Below, piece after piece: positions 9,564-18,201 of a DNA stretch of 64,000 nt. The position numbers and the translations under genes are program-made. Below the pieces are notes generated by a model. It saw nothing but the letters and a program-made list of their open reading frames with translations, was not told the origin of the DNA and ran no database searches. Source of the DNA: Deltaproteobacteria bacterium (GTDB lineage: Bacteria; Myxococcota_A; UBA9160; UBA4427); NCBI GenBank assembly GCA_029261855.1, contig JAJDAN010000088.1, positions 96,044 through 160,043 on the forward strand, written 5' to 3'. Positions within the stretch are counted from its first letter, which is position 1; every line of letters begins with the position of its first letter.

Positions 9564-11045
9564 TCAATCGCGCACTCGCCAGATCCGTAGTCGATCGGTC
9601 GGCGTGGCTTCGAGGTCGACGAGGATCTCCTTGCGGTGACGGATCCCGGAGACGAACATCGCGTTGTCGAACGCGTCGCGGCGCCAGAAGACACTGTCCG
9701 AACGGTCGAGCAGCACGAGATAGAAGAAGTCCTGCTCCGCGAGCAGGCGTTCGATCAGTGATGAACCCATGCCCTCTCGCGGCAGGATCACGCGGTCGTC
9801 ATCCACCAGATCGATGAACTTCCCGGTCGCTTTCCAGTTCGTGACGACCGTCGTGCCGGCGTGGGTGTGTTCGAGGATCGCACTGCGAATGACCGCCTGG
9901 TCGCGACTCCATTCCGCGTGCGCCCACTGAACGCCCACGATGGCGACCGCGAGCAAGGCGGTTGCCGCCATGGCCGCGAGCCCTGCGCCCTGCTCGAGCG
10001 CGTCTCCCCTGTTTCCGGCGCGCCCGCGCAACCAGACCGCCAGTCGCGGCCACACCTCGGCGGACGCGTACGCGAGCACGGGCAGCAGCGGCACGAAGTA
10101 TCGCGGTCCGAGCACCAGTCGCTTCGCCCAGCCACTGGGCTCGCCGCTGTACGCGTACGCGAGATGAAAGAGGACGAAGAGGGCCACCGTCGCGATGAGC
10201 TCGGGCCGTCGTGGGCCGCGATAGGCGAAGGCAGCGACGAGACCGCCGGGCACGAAGACGAGCAGGCTGAAGAGATAGACGGGGGCCGTGCTCGCGATGG
10301 CTTCGAGGCTGAAGGCGTCTGGGGCCTTCGTGAAAAAGGGATCCCCGAAGAAGAACCAGGCCGACAGGGCACGCACACACAACCCGAGTGCTCCACCCAC
10401 GACGAGCGCCGGCCACCCCGTGTCACGCCGAAGCAGCGACCCCAGGAAGAACGGCGCCAGCAGCAGCACGTTCGCCTCCCGGAACGCGAAGGAGAGCCCG
10501 CCGGCGAGGCCCGCGGCGAACAGCCAACGCGCCCCGCGCGTCTGGCCCCGGCCATGAAACCAGAGCGCCAGGGCGACCACGAGCAGGCTCGCCGCCTCGC
10601 TCATGGCCAGCCGCGACAGCACCAGCGTCGGCGGGTACGCGAGCACCAGCGCCGCAAACAGGGGGGATCGTCCGGACTCGTAGAGCCAGCGCCCGGTGAC
10701 CCCGACGGCCAGCACGGTGCACAGCAGCGACGCCAGACAAGCCGCCTCACGGCCACCCAGGGCGACGAAGGGCAGCAGCACCAGCGCCGTGCCGAGCGGG
10801 TAGCGAGTAATGGGCTGGAACGCGACGTCTTCCCCGGTGAACGGGTCCACCCGCTCGATGCTGGTGGAGCCGGACAGGATGAGCTGAGCCTGTCGCACGT
10901 AGGTGCCCTCGTCAGCGACGGTCACGCCAGCCGGATAGAAGACGAGGAACGCGAACACATGAAGTACGAGCAACGTCGTAAGTGTGATCGTCGCGCGGCG
11001 CGGCTCGAACAGGCGCAACCCAACGGATCCAAGCGCGTCCGGCAT
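9564..11045 (-). CDS. GT39-like membrane glycosyltransferase
   Basis: A 493-residue polytopic membrane protein. The acidic pair D45-E46 in VADEGTYVRQAQLIL sits in the first extracytoplasmic loop, as in PMT/ArnT-type enzymes, and a soluble C-terminal tail of about 120 residues follows. The frame also has an ATG at 11105, but the ATG at 11045 is preferred: TAAGAT ends seven bases upstream, and the extra N-terminal stretch is not hydrophobic. The gene is divergent from the LtaS-like gene at 11130. Donor and acceptor are unknown. Confidence 0.75.
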   Translation of the reverse strand: MPDALGSVGLRLFEPRRATITLTTLLVLHVFAFLVFYPAGVTVADEGTYVRQAQLILSGSTSIERVDPFTGEDVAFQPITRYPLGTALVLLPFVALGGREAACLASLLCTVLAVGVTGRWLYESGRSPLFAALVLAYPPTLVLSRLAMSEAASLLVVALALWFHGRGQTRGARWLFAAGLAGGLSFAFREANVLLLAPFFLGSLLRRDTGWPALVVGGALGLCVRALSAWFFFGDPFFTKAPDAFSLEAIASTAPVYLFSLLVFVPGGLVAAFAYRGPRRPELIATVALFVLFHLAYAYSGEPSGWAKRLVLGPRYFVPLLPVLAYASAEVWPRLAVWLRGRAGNRGDALEQGAGLAAMAATALLAVAIVGVQWAHAEWSRDQAVIRSAILEHTHAGTTVVTNWKATGKFIDLVDDDRVILPREGMGSSLIERLLAEQDFFYLVLLDRSDSVFWRRDAFDNAMFVSGIRHRKEILVDLEATPTDRLRIWRVRD

Positions 11046-11052
11046 GACGCGG

Positions 11053-11058
11053 ATCTTA
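11053..11058 (-). promoter_or_regulatory. -10-like TAAGAT, probable leaderless promoter of the gene ending at 9564
   Basis: Seven bases separate this hexamer from the ATG at 11045, and no ribosome-binding site lies between. Transcription would start at or next to the start codon. A matching -35 is not obvious. Confidence 0.4.
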
Positions 11059-11129
11059 CAACGCTCCCGTCCGCCGGGTGCTCTAGACTGGAGATTCGAG
11101 ACCATGAAGCCGAGAGGCCGCCAGCACTC

Positions 11130-13220
11130 ATGACGACCCGCAACGGGTCAGGCTACGCACGCTACAGCTGCGCGCTCCTGCTGCTTGCTTGCGTGCTGGT
11201 GGTGTCGACGGTGGACGCGCTTCTTCTGGAGGCGTCGCAGACCTTCTTTACGGCCGGCTTCAACGGCGTCTACATCCAGGGTCCCGGGGCATTGCTGGCG
11301 TTCGCGCTGCTCAGCGCGGTTGCCGACGCCTGCCTCGTCGTGGGGTTGTGGGCGCTCGCGCTCGCCTGGCTCTCCCGGCGCCGCTGGACCGTGATGCAGA
11401 AGCTCGCGTCGGCGGCCCTCTTCTCACTGACGGTTCCACTCGGCATCGACTTCGTCTTCTACCAGGTGGGCGCAGTGCTCGGCCGGATGGCGTCGATCCC
11501 CATCCTGTGGGAGGTGTCCGGGGGCGGCTTCCAGCTGATGCTGTCCCAGGCGGCATTGCACGCGGTACCCCTGGCCATCGTGCTCGCATGCGCGGGCCTG
11601 GCGGGGGCGGGAGCGGTCTGGGGGATCGGCCGACTGCAACGCGCGACGGGTTGGGGAAGCGACGCAACGGTCCCCACACCGCGACGACTGTGGCTGGGAT
11701 TCGGCGCTCTGCTCGTGGGCGCCGTCGTCGCCATCGTATCGGCCGACCGCATCGAGCCGCGCCTGAGCGTCGGCCTCGGGCCGAAGCCCAGTGTCCGACT
11801 GCTGACGGGAGTCGTCCGGCTCGTCACGGACATCGACCGAGACGGCTTCGGCTTGTTGTCGCGACCGCGAGACCCGGCGCCGTTCGACGGGTCCCGGCAT
11901 GCCTTCGCGCTCGACGTGCGAGCGAACGGCGTCGACGAGAACGGCTTCGCCGGCGATCTCCCCGCCGACGTCCGCGCGCCCGCAACCGTCGTACCCGAAG
12001 GCATCGACGCTGCGGGGCAGCGGCGTCCGGACGTGCTGGTCATCTATCTCGAGAGCTTTCGCGCCGACCGCCTTGGCCGCAGCCGCAACGGCCACGAGAT
12101 CACGCCCTTCTTCAACGAGCTGGCTCGCGAAGGCGCGAGCAGCGAGCGCGCCTTCGTCCACAGCCCCTACACGATCTGGTCCCGGGCACAGCTGTTTGGG
12201 GGTCGCATCGACCCGTACGACGGGCAAGACACCTGGATCGACGACTTCAAGGCGCTCGGGTACACGGTCGCCCACTTCTCGGGCCAGGACGATTCCTTCG
12301 GCGACAGCGTCGCCCTGCTCGGGCTCGACCGGGTCGATCACTTCTACGACGCGCGGCAGGACGCGGACAGGAGGACCTCGCGCGGCAACAGCGCGGGCAG
12401 CCTGCAGATATCATGGAAGGTCCTGCTCGAACGGGTCGACGCCTACCTGACCGACTATTCCCAGGAACAGGCCCGGAACCCGACCGGAACGCCGCTGTTC
12501 CTCTACGTCAATCTGGTCGACACCCATTTCCCCTACACCCACGAAGAGCTCGACGACCTGCTCGGCGTATCCCCCCTCTCGCGCTACGACATCAAGGCCA
12601 AGAACGCCGAGGGCGTCCGAGCCACCTACGACAACACGGCGGCAAACGTCGACCTCGCCGCACGGCGGATCGTCGAACGCTTCCGCGAGGCGACCGGCGG
12701 CCGCGACCACGCCATTCTCGTCACGTCGGATCACGGGCAGGCGCTGTTCGAGAACGACCTCCTGGGACACGGCCAGTCGCTCACCGCGGACCAGACCCGG
12801 GCGCCGTTCATCCTGTGGGGCGTCGGGGGTGACTGGCCCGAGCCCCTCGGCATCGCGGACGTCCGCGGCCTGCTCCAACGGAATCTCTTCGAGGTGCCCG
12901 CCCTTGAGGAGAAAGGGTCGACGCCGCCGCGCGCCCGATTCAACCTCGATCCGAGTCGAGCGGTCTTCCATTTCATGGCCCAGATCCGGCACCCGCACAT
13001 CATCGGCCTGCGCTCTGCAGGCGGGCTCGTCAGCTATCACCTGGATCGTGAAGCGTTGGACCTGTACGGGCCGGACGACGCGCAACGCGAGGTCCCCGCC
13101 GAGGATCGGCGGCGCGCCTTCGACGAGCTGATCTGGTCCTGGGAATCCCTGCGCGAGCAGGTCGACGGCGACGCAGAACGCCGCGACGAGCGCAGCCGGA
13201 AGCGACCCGGCGCCGCTTGA
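11130..13220 (+). CDS. LtaS/EptA-like membrane-anchored sulfatase-fold transferase
   Basis: A 696-residue protein: about five N-terminal membrane helices (residues 10-210), a linker, then an alkaline-phosphatase-superfamily domain from about 290. Metal-site motifs are IYLESFRADR and VTSDHGQALF. The residue at the nucleophile position is Thr348 (YTIWSR), not Cys or Ser, which points to phosphoglycerol or phosphoethanolamine transfer rather than a formylglycine sulfatase. A linker segment near residues 230-275 carries DRDGFG and NGVDENGFAGD, resembling the MopE-type metal-binding motif. GAGAGG precedes ATG 11130. It probably decorates the glycan or lipid made by the neighbouring glycosyltransferases. 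Confidence 0.75.
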   Translation: MTTRNGSGYARYSCALLLLACVLVVSTVDALLLEASQTFFTAGFNGVYIQGPGALLAFALLSAVADACLVVGLWALALAWLSRRRWTVMQKLASAALFSLTVPLGIDFVFYQVGAVLGRMASIPILWEVSGGGFQLMLSQAALHAVPLAIVLACAGLAGAGAVWGIGRLQRATGWGSDATVPTPRRLWLGFGALLVGAVVAIVSADRIEPRLSVGLGPKPSVRLLTGVVRLVTDIDRDGFGLLSRPRDPAPFDGSRHAFALDVRANGVDENGFAGDLPADVRAPATVVPEGIDAAGQRRPDVLVIYLESFRADRLGRSRNGHEITPFFNELAREGASSERAFVHSPYTIWSRAQLFGGRIDPYDGQDTWIDDFKALGYTVAHFSGQDDSFGDSVALLGLDRVDHFYDARQDADRRTSRGNSAGSLQISWKVLLERVDAYLTDYSQEQARNPTGTPLFLYVNLVDTHFPYTHEELDDLLGVSPLSRYDIKAKNAEGVRATYDNTAANVDLAARRIVERFREATGGRDHAILVTSDHGQALFENDLLGHGQSLTADQTRAPFILWGVGGDWPEPLGIADVRGLLQRNLFEVPALEEKGSTPPRARFNLDPSRAVFHFMAQIRHPHIIGLRSAGGLVSYHLDREALDLYGPDDAQREVPAEDRRRAFDELIWSWESLREQVDGDAERRDERSRKRPGAA

Positions 13221-13269
13221 ACGATACGATGCGCGCGGGACGCACTCCCCCCGAACGGAGGACGATGCA

Positions 13270-13839
13270 TTGAAGCCGGGATCCATTCTCGCGCCGCTAC
13301 TCGCGGCCGGGGTCGTCATGGCCCTGTCAGGGACCGCGGTCGCGCAGATCCGGATGACGAGGCTCGACGAGGTCACCCACGAGGTAACCGTCAAGAACTT
13401 CGGGCCGGGGGAAGTGGACGTCAGCAGCTACCAGATGTGTCGATCGCCCGGGACCTACCAGGCGCTCTCGGCGCTCACCCTCCTCGAGGGCGACTTCGAC
13501 CTGTCCCCGGGCGAAGAGGTGAGCTTCGTCTACGACTTCATCGTGTCGTCGGGCACCGGAATCGGGATCTATTCCGGGACTGGCTTCGGCGACCCCGCTG
13601 ATATGGCGGACTACATGCAGTACAAGGGCGTCGCCGGTTTCCGCGAGGACATAGCCGTGCTCGCCGGCTTGTGGACCGCCGGCGAGTTCGCCGCAGGCGA
13701 CAGCGGCCCGTACCTCTACACCGGCGATGGCATCGACGACAACGGCGCGTCGTTCTGGGTGCCCGAGCCCAGCGCCACGCTCCTCGGCGCCGCGGCCCTC
13801 GGCGTCATCGGGTGGCGGAAGCGCGCGCGGCGGCGGTAG
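13270..13839 (+). CDS. PEP-CTERM surface protein with lamin-tail-like domain
   Basis: A 189-residue exported protein. The signal peptide is followed by AVAQ. A beta-rich domain (VKNFGPGEVDVSSYQMC, then a proline-glycine turn at LSPGEEV) resembles the LTD fold. The C-terminus is a classic exosortase sorting signal: VPEPSATLLGAAALGVIG, then an arginine-rich tail (WRKRARRR). It should be exported by Sec, then cut and anchored by the exosortase encoded 1.7 kb downstream. The start is TTG 13270, with GGAGG nine bases upstream. The overlapping ATG at 13265 is out of frame. Confidence 0.8.
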   Translation: MKPGSILAPLLAAGVVMALSGTAVAQIRMTRLDEVTHEVTVKNFGPGEVDVSSYQMCRSPGTYQALSALTLLEGDFDLSPGEEVSFVYDFIVSSGTGIGIYSGTGFGDPADMADYMQYKGVAGFREDIAVLAGLWTAGEFAAGDSGPYLYTGDGIDDNGASFWVPEPSATLLGAAALGVIGWRKRARRR

Positions 13840-13892
13840 CGACGCGCGGAAGAGGCGGCGCGCCAGGCTACCCGACCGCAAGTCGTGCAATC

Positions 13893-15461
13893 ATGTCCGC
13901 GATGAAGGCATTGTTCCAGCTAAAGGCTTTGTTCCCGCTAAAGGCTTTGCACCCGCTAAAGGCTTCGTTCCCGCTCTGCGTCACGCTGCTGCTCACGGCC
14001 TGCTCGCCGACCGGAAGTGGCGAGTCCCTTCGCGACATCGCCCGCGAGAAGAGCGCTCGCTACGCGGACTCCGCTTCGAACGAAGCGTTCCTGCGCGACG
14101 TCGAAGACGTCTACGCGCGCTACGCCCTGCCACCCGGGGGCATGTCGCTGCCGGAATCCGTCGGGGTCGCCATCGAGGGATTCGTCGGCCGCGTCCTCGA
14201 CGATGCATCTGCGGCAGGGACCGAGGGCGGCGACTCCGAGATCCGCCAGGTCGACATCGCAGCGGCCTTGGAGTCCGCGCTCCCCTCCGAGCCCAGCCCG
14301 CAGGACGAGCTGACCTTCTTTCCGCGACTCGCCGAACCGGACCGTGTCGCGATCTCGGCCTCCGACGTCGAGTCGTTTCGCGCTCACGGGATGGCCTGGC
14401 GGTTGCTCGACGTCATGCTCGACGGGGAGGACCCGTCGCAGACGCATCCGGATCCGCTCCATCACCACCGGTCGCGGACGCTGGACATCGAACCGGCCGC
14501 AGCCGACCTGCTGGCCGAGGCTGTATCTCGCTACGCGGTGCTGCTGCTTCGCATCGCCGGCCAGCGCGCGGGGGTCGACGAGACCACCTCGTTCTTCGAT
14601 CGTCGGCAGGTCGTCGCCGCCGCGGCCGAGATCCGCCGCCGCGCGTCGGCGCATTCCCCGGCGGTCGAAGTCGAAGTCGCGCCCGGCGGGCCTGGGATCT
14701 CGAGCCGAGACCGGCGCTACTACGCCGTCTGGGGAATCGATCCGGACGACGCCGAGCTCCACTATCGGTACGGCAGCGCCCTCGTCCGGGAGGGGCATGC
14801 GGAGCTCGCACGGCCTGCCTTCGAGCGCACGTTGTTGCTGGCCCCGGGGCACGTCCCCGCCAACTTCGGACTCGGCGAGATCAGTCTGCTCGAGAACGAC
14901 GGTGAGGCGGCGCTCGCGCACTTCGAGGCCGTACTGGCTGGAGAGCCGGGCCAGTTCACGGCGAGCGCCCATACGCGCGTGGGTCGCATCCTCGGCCGCG
15001 CGGGCCGGGGCGACGAGGCACTCGCGCACTTCCAGCAGTCGGTCGCGCTCAACAGCGACCAGCCCGAAGCGCGCTTCAACCTCGGGATTTCCCTGAAGCG
15101 GCACGACCGCCTGGAAGAGGCTGCCGTCCAGTTCGCAAAGGCCGTCGAGCTGGATCCCGACTTCACCCCCGCCCGCCGACAGCTGGGACAGATGCTTGCC
15201 AGGCTGGAGCGCTGGGAAGAGGCCATCCCCCACTACGAGTACCTCATCGAAGCGAACCGGGAGGATCCGGTCGCCCTCTACGAACTCGCCGAGGCGGTCG
15301 AGGCTCTCGGTGATTCGACCTCCGCGCGGCAGATCTTCGAGCAGTCCCTGATCGTCGCGCGACGACATCCGCGCTACTCGAAGATGGCCCTCGACCTCGA
15401 GAAGAAGCTGACCGGCAACGCACCGGAAGCCGAAGTGCGGCCGGGCGCTGCGAACCGCTGA
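13893..15461 (+). CDS. TPR-repeat lipoprotein adjacent to the exosortase
   Basis: A 522-residue lipoprotein. The signal peptide ends at LTAC, giving a lipidated cysteine. A helical middle section of about 250 residues is followed by at least five TPR units (from about residue 290), such as HYRYGSALVREGHAELARPA. TPR lipoproteins commonly accompany exosortase systems and probably scaffold envelope assembly. The N-terminus is odd: residues from about 4 to 28 repeat KALFxL four times, encoded by an 18-bp tandem repeat. ATG 13893 or ATG 13902 may be the start. It lies between a PEP-CTERM gene and the exosortase gene on the same strand. Confidence 0.75.
   Translation: MSAMKALFQLKALFPLKALHPLKASFPLCVTLLLTACSPTGSGESLRDIAREKSARYADSASNEAFLRDVEDVYARYALPPGGMSLPESVGVAIEGFVGRVLDDASAAGTEGGDSEIRQVDIAAALESALPSEPSPQDELTFFPRLAEPDRVAISASDVESFRAHGMAWRLLDVMLDGEDPSQTHPDPLHHHRSRTLDIEPAAADLLAEAVSRYAVLLLRIAGQRAGVDETTSFFDRRQVVAAAAEIRRRASAHSPAVEVEVAPGGPGISSRDRRYYAVWGIDPDDAELHYRYGSALVREGHAELARPAFERTLLLAPGHVPANFGLGEISLLENDGEAALAHFEAVLAGEPGQFTASAHTRVGRILGRAGRGDEALAHFQQSVALNSDQPEARFNLGISLKRHDRLEEAAVQFAKAVELDPDFTPARRQLGQMLARLERWEEAIPHYEYLIEANREDPVALYELAEAVEALGDSTSARQIFEQSLIVARRHPRYSKMALDLEKKLTGNAPEAEVRPGAANR
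13904..13975 (+). repeat. Four tandem copies of an 18-bp repeat inside the signal-peptide coding region
   Basis: Units are 13904-13921, 13922-13939, 13940-13957 and 13958-13975, consensus aaaggctttgttcccgct. Each adds six residues (KALFPL-like) in frame, so copy number would lengthen the signal peptide n/h-region without a frameshift. Confidence 0.9.
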
Positions 15462-15590
15462 GTCTGGCTGGGTTCGGCTGAAGACGGCTGACGGCGACTC
15501 AAGGCGGCTTCAGGCGAGCTCATTCGGAACCCGCGCGGGCGAGCGATCCTCTAGACTGCTCACCCCCGGCTCCGCCGTCGATCGGTTGCG

Positions 15591-17231
15591 ATGGCTGGAT
15601 TTCGTCGCATCGACGGCGAGAATGGACCGAGCCACTTGAGCGAGCACCGCCCGCACCTGCGTATCGCCCTGCCGACCGCGGCCCTCGCGGTGGCCACCGT
15701 CGTAGCCCTGGGCTTCGCCTACCGCGACCTTCTGACCTTCGGCACCCGGTACTCCGTCGAGAGCGGGGTCGAGTACTGGCTGCTCGCGCCGAACGACCGG
15801 GCGCCGCTGCTGGTTCTGGGCCTGACCGCCTGGCTCGCCTACCGGCGCTACCCGCGTCTTCGAGCGCTTCCCCCCGGCGCCGGGCCGTCCTGGCTCGTCT
15901 GGCTCCTCGGTGCCCTGGGCTTCTCGATCCTCGCCTGGTCGGTCCACGTCCACGCTGCCGACCTGTCCGCGCTCTCGCTGATGGCCGTCTCCTCGGCGCT
16001 GCTGATCCGCGGCTGGGGGCTCGCGGGTCTGCGGGCCATGTGGCTCCCGGTGGCCTTTCTGCTGTTCGCGATCCCGATCCCGGCTCCGCTACTGGTGCGG
16101 ATCCTCTGGGATCTGCGGTTGCTGACGGCCGACTACACGGGATGGCTCCTCTATATGATCGGGTCGCCCGCACTCGTGTCCGGCGACCAGATCCTGCGTC
16201 CCGAGCAGGCCTTCCAGGTCATCGAGGGGTGCAGCGGGCTGCGGTCGATGGAGACGCTCACCATGCTGGTGGTGCTGCTGATCGACGCCTTCAAGCGACG
16301 GGGGTGGCACGCCGGGCTGCTGCTGCTGTGTGCCCCGCTCGTCGCCCTGGCGCTCAACGGGGTCCGGGTTCTGACCCTGGTCCTGAACCCGCATTCGGAG
16401 ATCGTCGCGATCCACAGCCTGCAGGGGATCGCGATCCTGCTCGTGGGGCTGCTCGTCGTCTACGCGATCGACGGGTTCCTCGCCCGCGTTCCGAAGCTCG
16501 CCCCGCAGCCCCATTCCGAGGGCCAGCACATCTCCGGCGGAAACCGGATCCCCGGACCGGCGCTCCTGCGAATCGCCCTGGTGGTCGCAGTTGGGCTGGC
16601 CACGGTCCGCATCGCGACACCCGTCTGGACGGCCCCTCGTCCGCCCAGATCCCTCGTCGAGGCGATCGACCGACAGCTCGAGGAGTACGAGTGGGAACCG
16701 ATCCCGACGGACAACTACTTCAGCGGGCGGGTGGCGTTCCGGGAGTCGATCCACCGCCGCTACTCCAAGCCCCGAGCCGCCAGCGGAGGGAACTACGGGG
16801 CGGGAATCGAGGTTTTCGTCGGGAGTGCTGACCTGCGCGATCGGCGCACGAGCATCCTGTCGCCCACCAACAACCGGCCGGGCAGCGGCTGGACGGCCCG
16901 GGAAGAGCGGATGGTCCGGCTTTCCCCGCAGGGACCCAAAGTCCTCGAGCTGGTCCTCCAGAAGGGCCATGAGCGGAGCGCCACCTATACCTGGTACGTG
17001 GGGTCCCGAGGGCTCGCGGAGGAGACCCTCCGGAACTTCCTCGGACTCGAACGCAGCGCCTTCGGCCGGGCTGAGCCGATCATCGTGGCCCGTCTGACGA
17101 TGCCCATGACGACCGGGAGATCCGATGCCGCCCAGCGGCGCCTCCAGGCGATGTACGACGAGCTGACCCCTGTGCTCTCGACACAGCTTGCGCACGCCCC
17201 GGCGCCCGGCGGGGACTCCCCTGGAACCTGA
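15591..17231 (+). CDS. xrt: Exosortase with fused C-terminal EpsI-like domain
   Basis: A 546-residue membrane protease/transpeptidase. Residues 25-310 form the multi-helix exosortase core with the catalytic set Cys214 (VIEGCSGLRSM), Arg259 (LNGVRVLTL) and His275 (VAIHSLQG). After another helix near 335, residues 365 to about 540 match the EpsI / exosortase-associated domain (FSGRVAFRESIHRRY ... VELVLQ-type beta strands). Exosortases recognise the PEP-CTERM tail, cleave it and attach the protein to an envelope component. Four PEP-CTERM substrates are encoded within 20 kb. ATG 15591 has no strong ribosome site. A TAGACT hexamer lies at 15552-15557. Confidence 0.92.
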   Translation: MAGFRRIDGENGPSHLSEHRPHLRIALPTAALAVATVVALGFAYRDLLTFGTRYSVESGVEYWLLAPNDRAPLLVLGLTAWLAYRRYPRLRALPPGAGPSWLVWLLGALGFSILAWSVHVHAADLSALSLMAVSSALLIRGWGLAGLRAMWLPVAFLLFAIPIPAPLLVRILWDLRLLTADYTGWLLYMIGSPALVSGDQILRPEQAFQVIEGCSGLRSMETLTMLVVLLIDAFKRRGWHAGLLLLCAPLVALALNGVRVLTLVLNPHSEIVAIHSLQGIAILLVGLLVVYAIDGFLARVPKLAPQPHSEGQHISGGNRIPGPALLRIALVVAVGLATVRIATPVWTAPRPPRSLVEAIDRQLEEYEWEPIPTDNYFSGRVAFRESIHRRYSKPRAASGGNYGAGIEVFVGSADLRDRRTSILSPTNNRPGSGWTAREERMVRLSPQGPKVLELVLQKGHERSATYTWYVGSRGLAEETLRNFLGLERSAFGRAEPIIVARLTMPMTTGRSDAAQRRLQAMYDELTPVLSTQLAHAPAPGGDSPGT

Positions 17232-17655
17232 TTCCACCCAGTGGGCGCCACGCCGGGGGCGGCCTGAGAGCGCCTGCGGGGCACATCTGCATGCTCGTTA
17301 CCGACTTTTCCCAAATCGAGAAAAAGTGTTCCCTGCTCGTGTCGGCGAAAGATCTGCGCTTTCTAGACAAATCAGGCACTTAGATCACCTCAGACCCTCG
17401 GCACGTCCATTGCAGTCATGTAGCTGCGGAGCCTTGGGCTCCCCGCCTGGCGGGGGGTAGTTTCGGCGGGGCACTTGCGCGGCGAACGAGGGTTTTGAGC
17501 ACCAAATTTTTGATTGACGCTGGTGGAATGCAGCTGATAAGACGGAGACTGGAAGATTCAGTGTCAGCCGTCAGCTCGACTGTCTAGGCTGCTAGGGTCG
17601 ATCGAAATCAGAAACGTCAGTGTGACGTGAGCGATATCAAAGGAGAAAGCAGAAG
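17232..17655. other. Long non-coding leader region upstream of the dockerin-like gene
   Basis: 424 bases without a credible gene. The first part contains short hairpins (ggagccttgggctcc, then ccccgcctggcgggg, near 17428-17457) after the exosortase stop. The AT-richer second half carries a sigma-70-type promoter and a roughly 105-base leader. No known riboswitch was recognised. Confidence 0.5.
17514..17541 (+). promoter_or_regulatory. Sigma-70-type promoter for the dockerin-like / PEP-CTERM pair
   Basis: TTGACG at 17514-17519 and GATAAG at 17536-17541 are separated by 16 bases in an AT-rich stretch. The predicted start near 17549 leaves a leader of about 105 bases before ATG 17656. Confidence 0.5.
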
Positions 17656-18084
17656 ATGATGCGAAATCTTATCGTGCTGGGCTGTGCCGGGCTGCTCGCG
17701 TTCGGGCTCTCCCTCAGCAGCTTCGCCGGGTCCCCTGTGGACACGGACAGCGATGGCGTGGTCGATACGGCCGACAACTGCACGGTCGTTCCCAACGGCC
17801 CGGCACTCGCCACCGGTTCCTGCGATTCGCAGGAAGACGGCAACTTCAACGGCTACGGAAACCCCTGCGACACGGACACGAATCAGGACGGTGCCACCGG
17901 TCTCGATGATGTCGGCGACACCTTCGACCAGGCCGTGATTGCGGGAACGGATCCGAACTTCGATTTCAACTGCGACGGCGCGACCGGTCTCGACGATGTC
18001 GGCACGGTCTTCGACGACGCGGTAATCGCAGCAGTTCCCGGCCCCTCGGGCCTGGCGTGCGCGGGCACGGTTCCCTGCCCGTAG
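17656..18084 (+). CDS. Small secreted protein with thrombospondin-3/dockerin-like calcium repeats
   Basis: A 142-residue exported protein. The signal peptide ends near SFAG. A thrombospondin-type-3 loop (DTDSDGVVDTADNC) is followed by two near-identical EF-hand-like repeats, DTNQDGATGLDDVGDTF and DFNCDGATGLDDVGTVF, about 35 residues apart. That is the duplicated DxNxDG layout of dockerin modules, which bind calcium and dock to cohesins. It lacks a sorting signal, so it would be free in the periplasm or outside unless held by a partner. AGGAG precedes the start. The PEP-CTERM gene follows after 117 bases that contain an 11-bp hairpin. No catalytic domain is present. Confidence 0.75.
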   Translation: MMRNLIVLGCAGLLAFGLSLSSFAGSPVDTDSDGVVDTADNCTVVPNGPALATGSCDSQEDGNFNGYGNPCDTDTNQDGATGLDDVGDTFDQAVIAGTDPNFDFNCDGATGLDDVGTVFDDAVIAAVPGPSGLACAGTVPCP

Positions 18085-18101
18085 GACGTAGAACTTTCGT
18101 C

Positions 18102-18127
18102 GAACCCGGCCCGGTTGGGCCGGGTTC
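18102..18127 (+). terminator. Hairpin between dockerin-like and PEP-CTERM genes
   Basis: A perfect 11-bp stem (GAACCCGGCCC / GGGCCGGGTTC) closes a GGTT loop. No T-tract follows, so it may be a processing or attenuation site rather than a full terminator. Confidence 0.5.
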
Positions 18128-18201
18128 AGCAAGATCGTGGTTTCAAGCAAGTCTGACATTGTGCTGTGCACAACAAGAAAGACCTTAAGGAGAACATTGG
18201 G

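Noticed and set aside
9861..11129. Extension of the LtaS-like frame upstream of 11130
   Set aside because: Antisense to the GT39-like gene, and charged low-complexity sequence.
17400..17480. Possible c-di-GMP (GEMM) riboswitch in the leader
   Set aside because: Hairpins exist, but the conserved core is not recognisable.
17460..17490. Sigma-54 promoter (GGGGCAC ... GC)
   Set aside because: The -24/-12 spacing and TTGC element do not match. The nearby sigma-70-type promoter is better.
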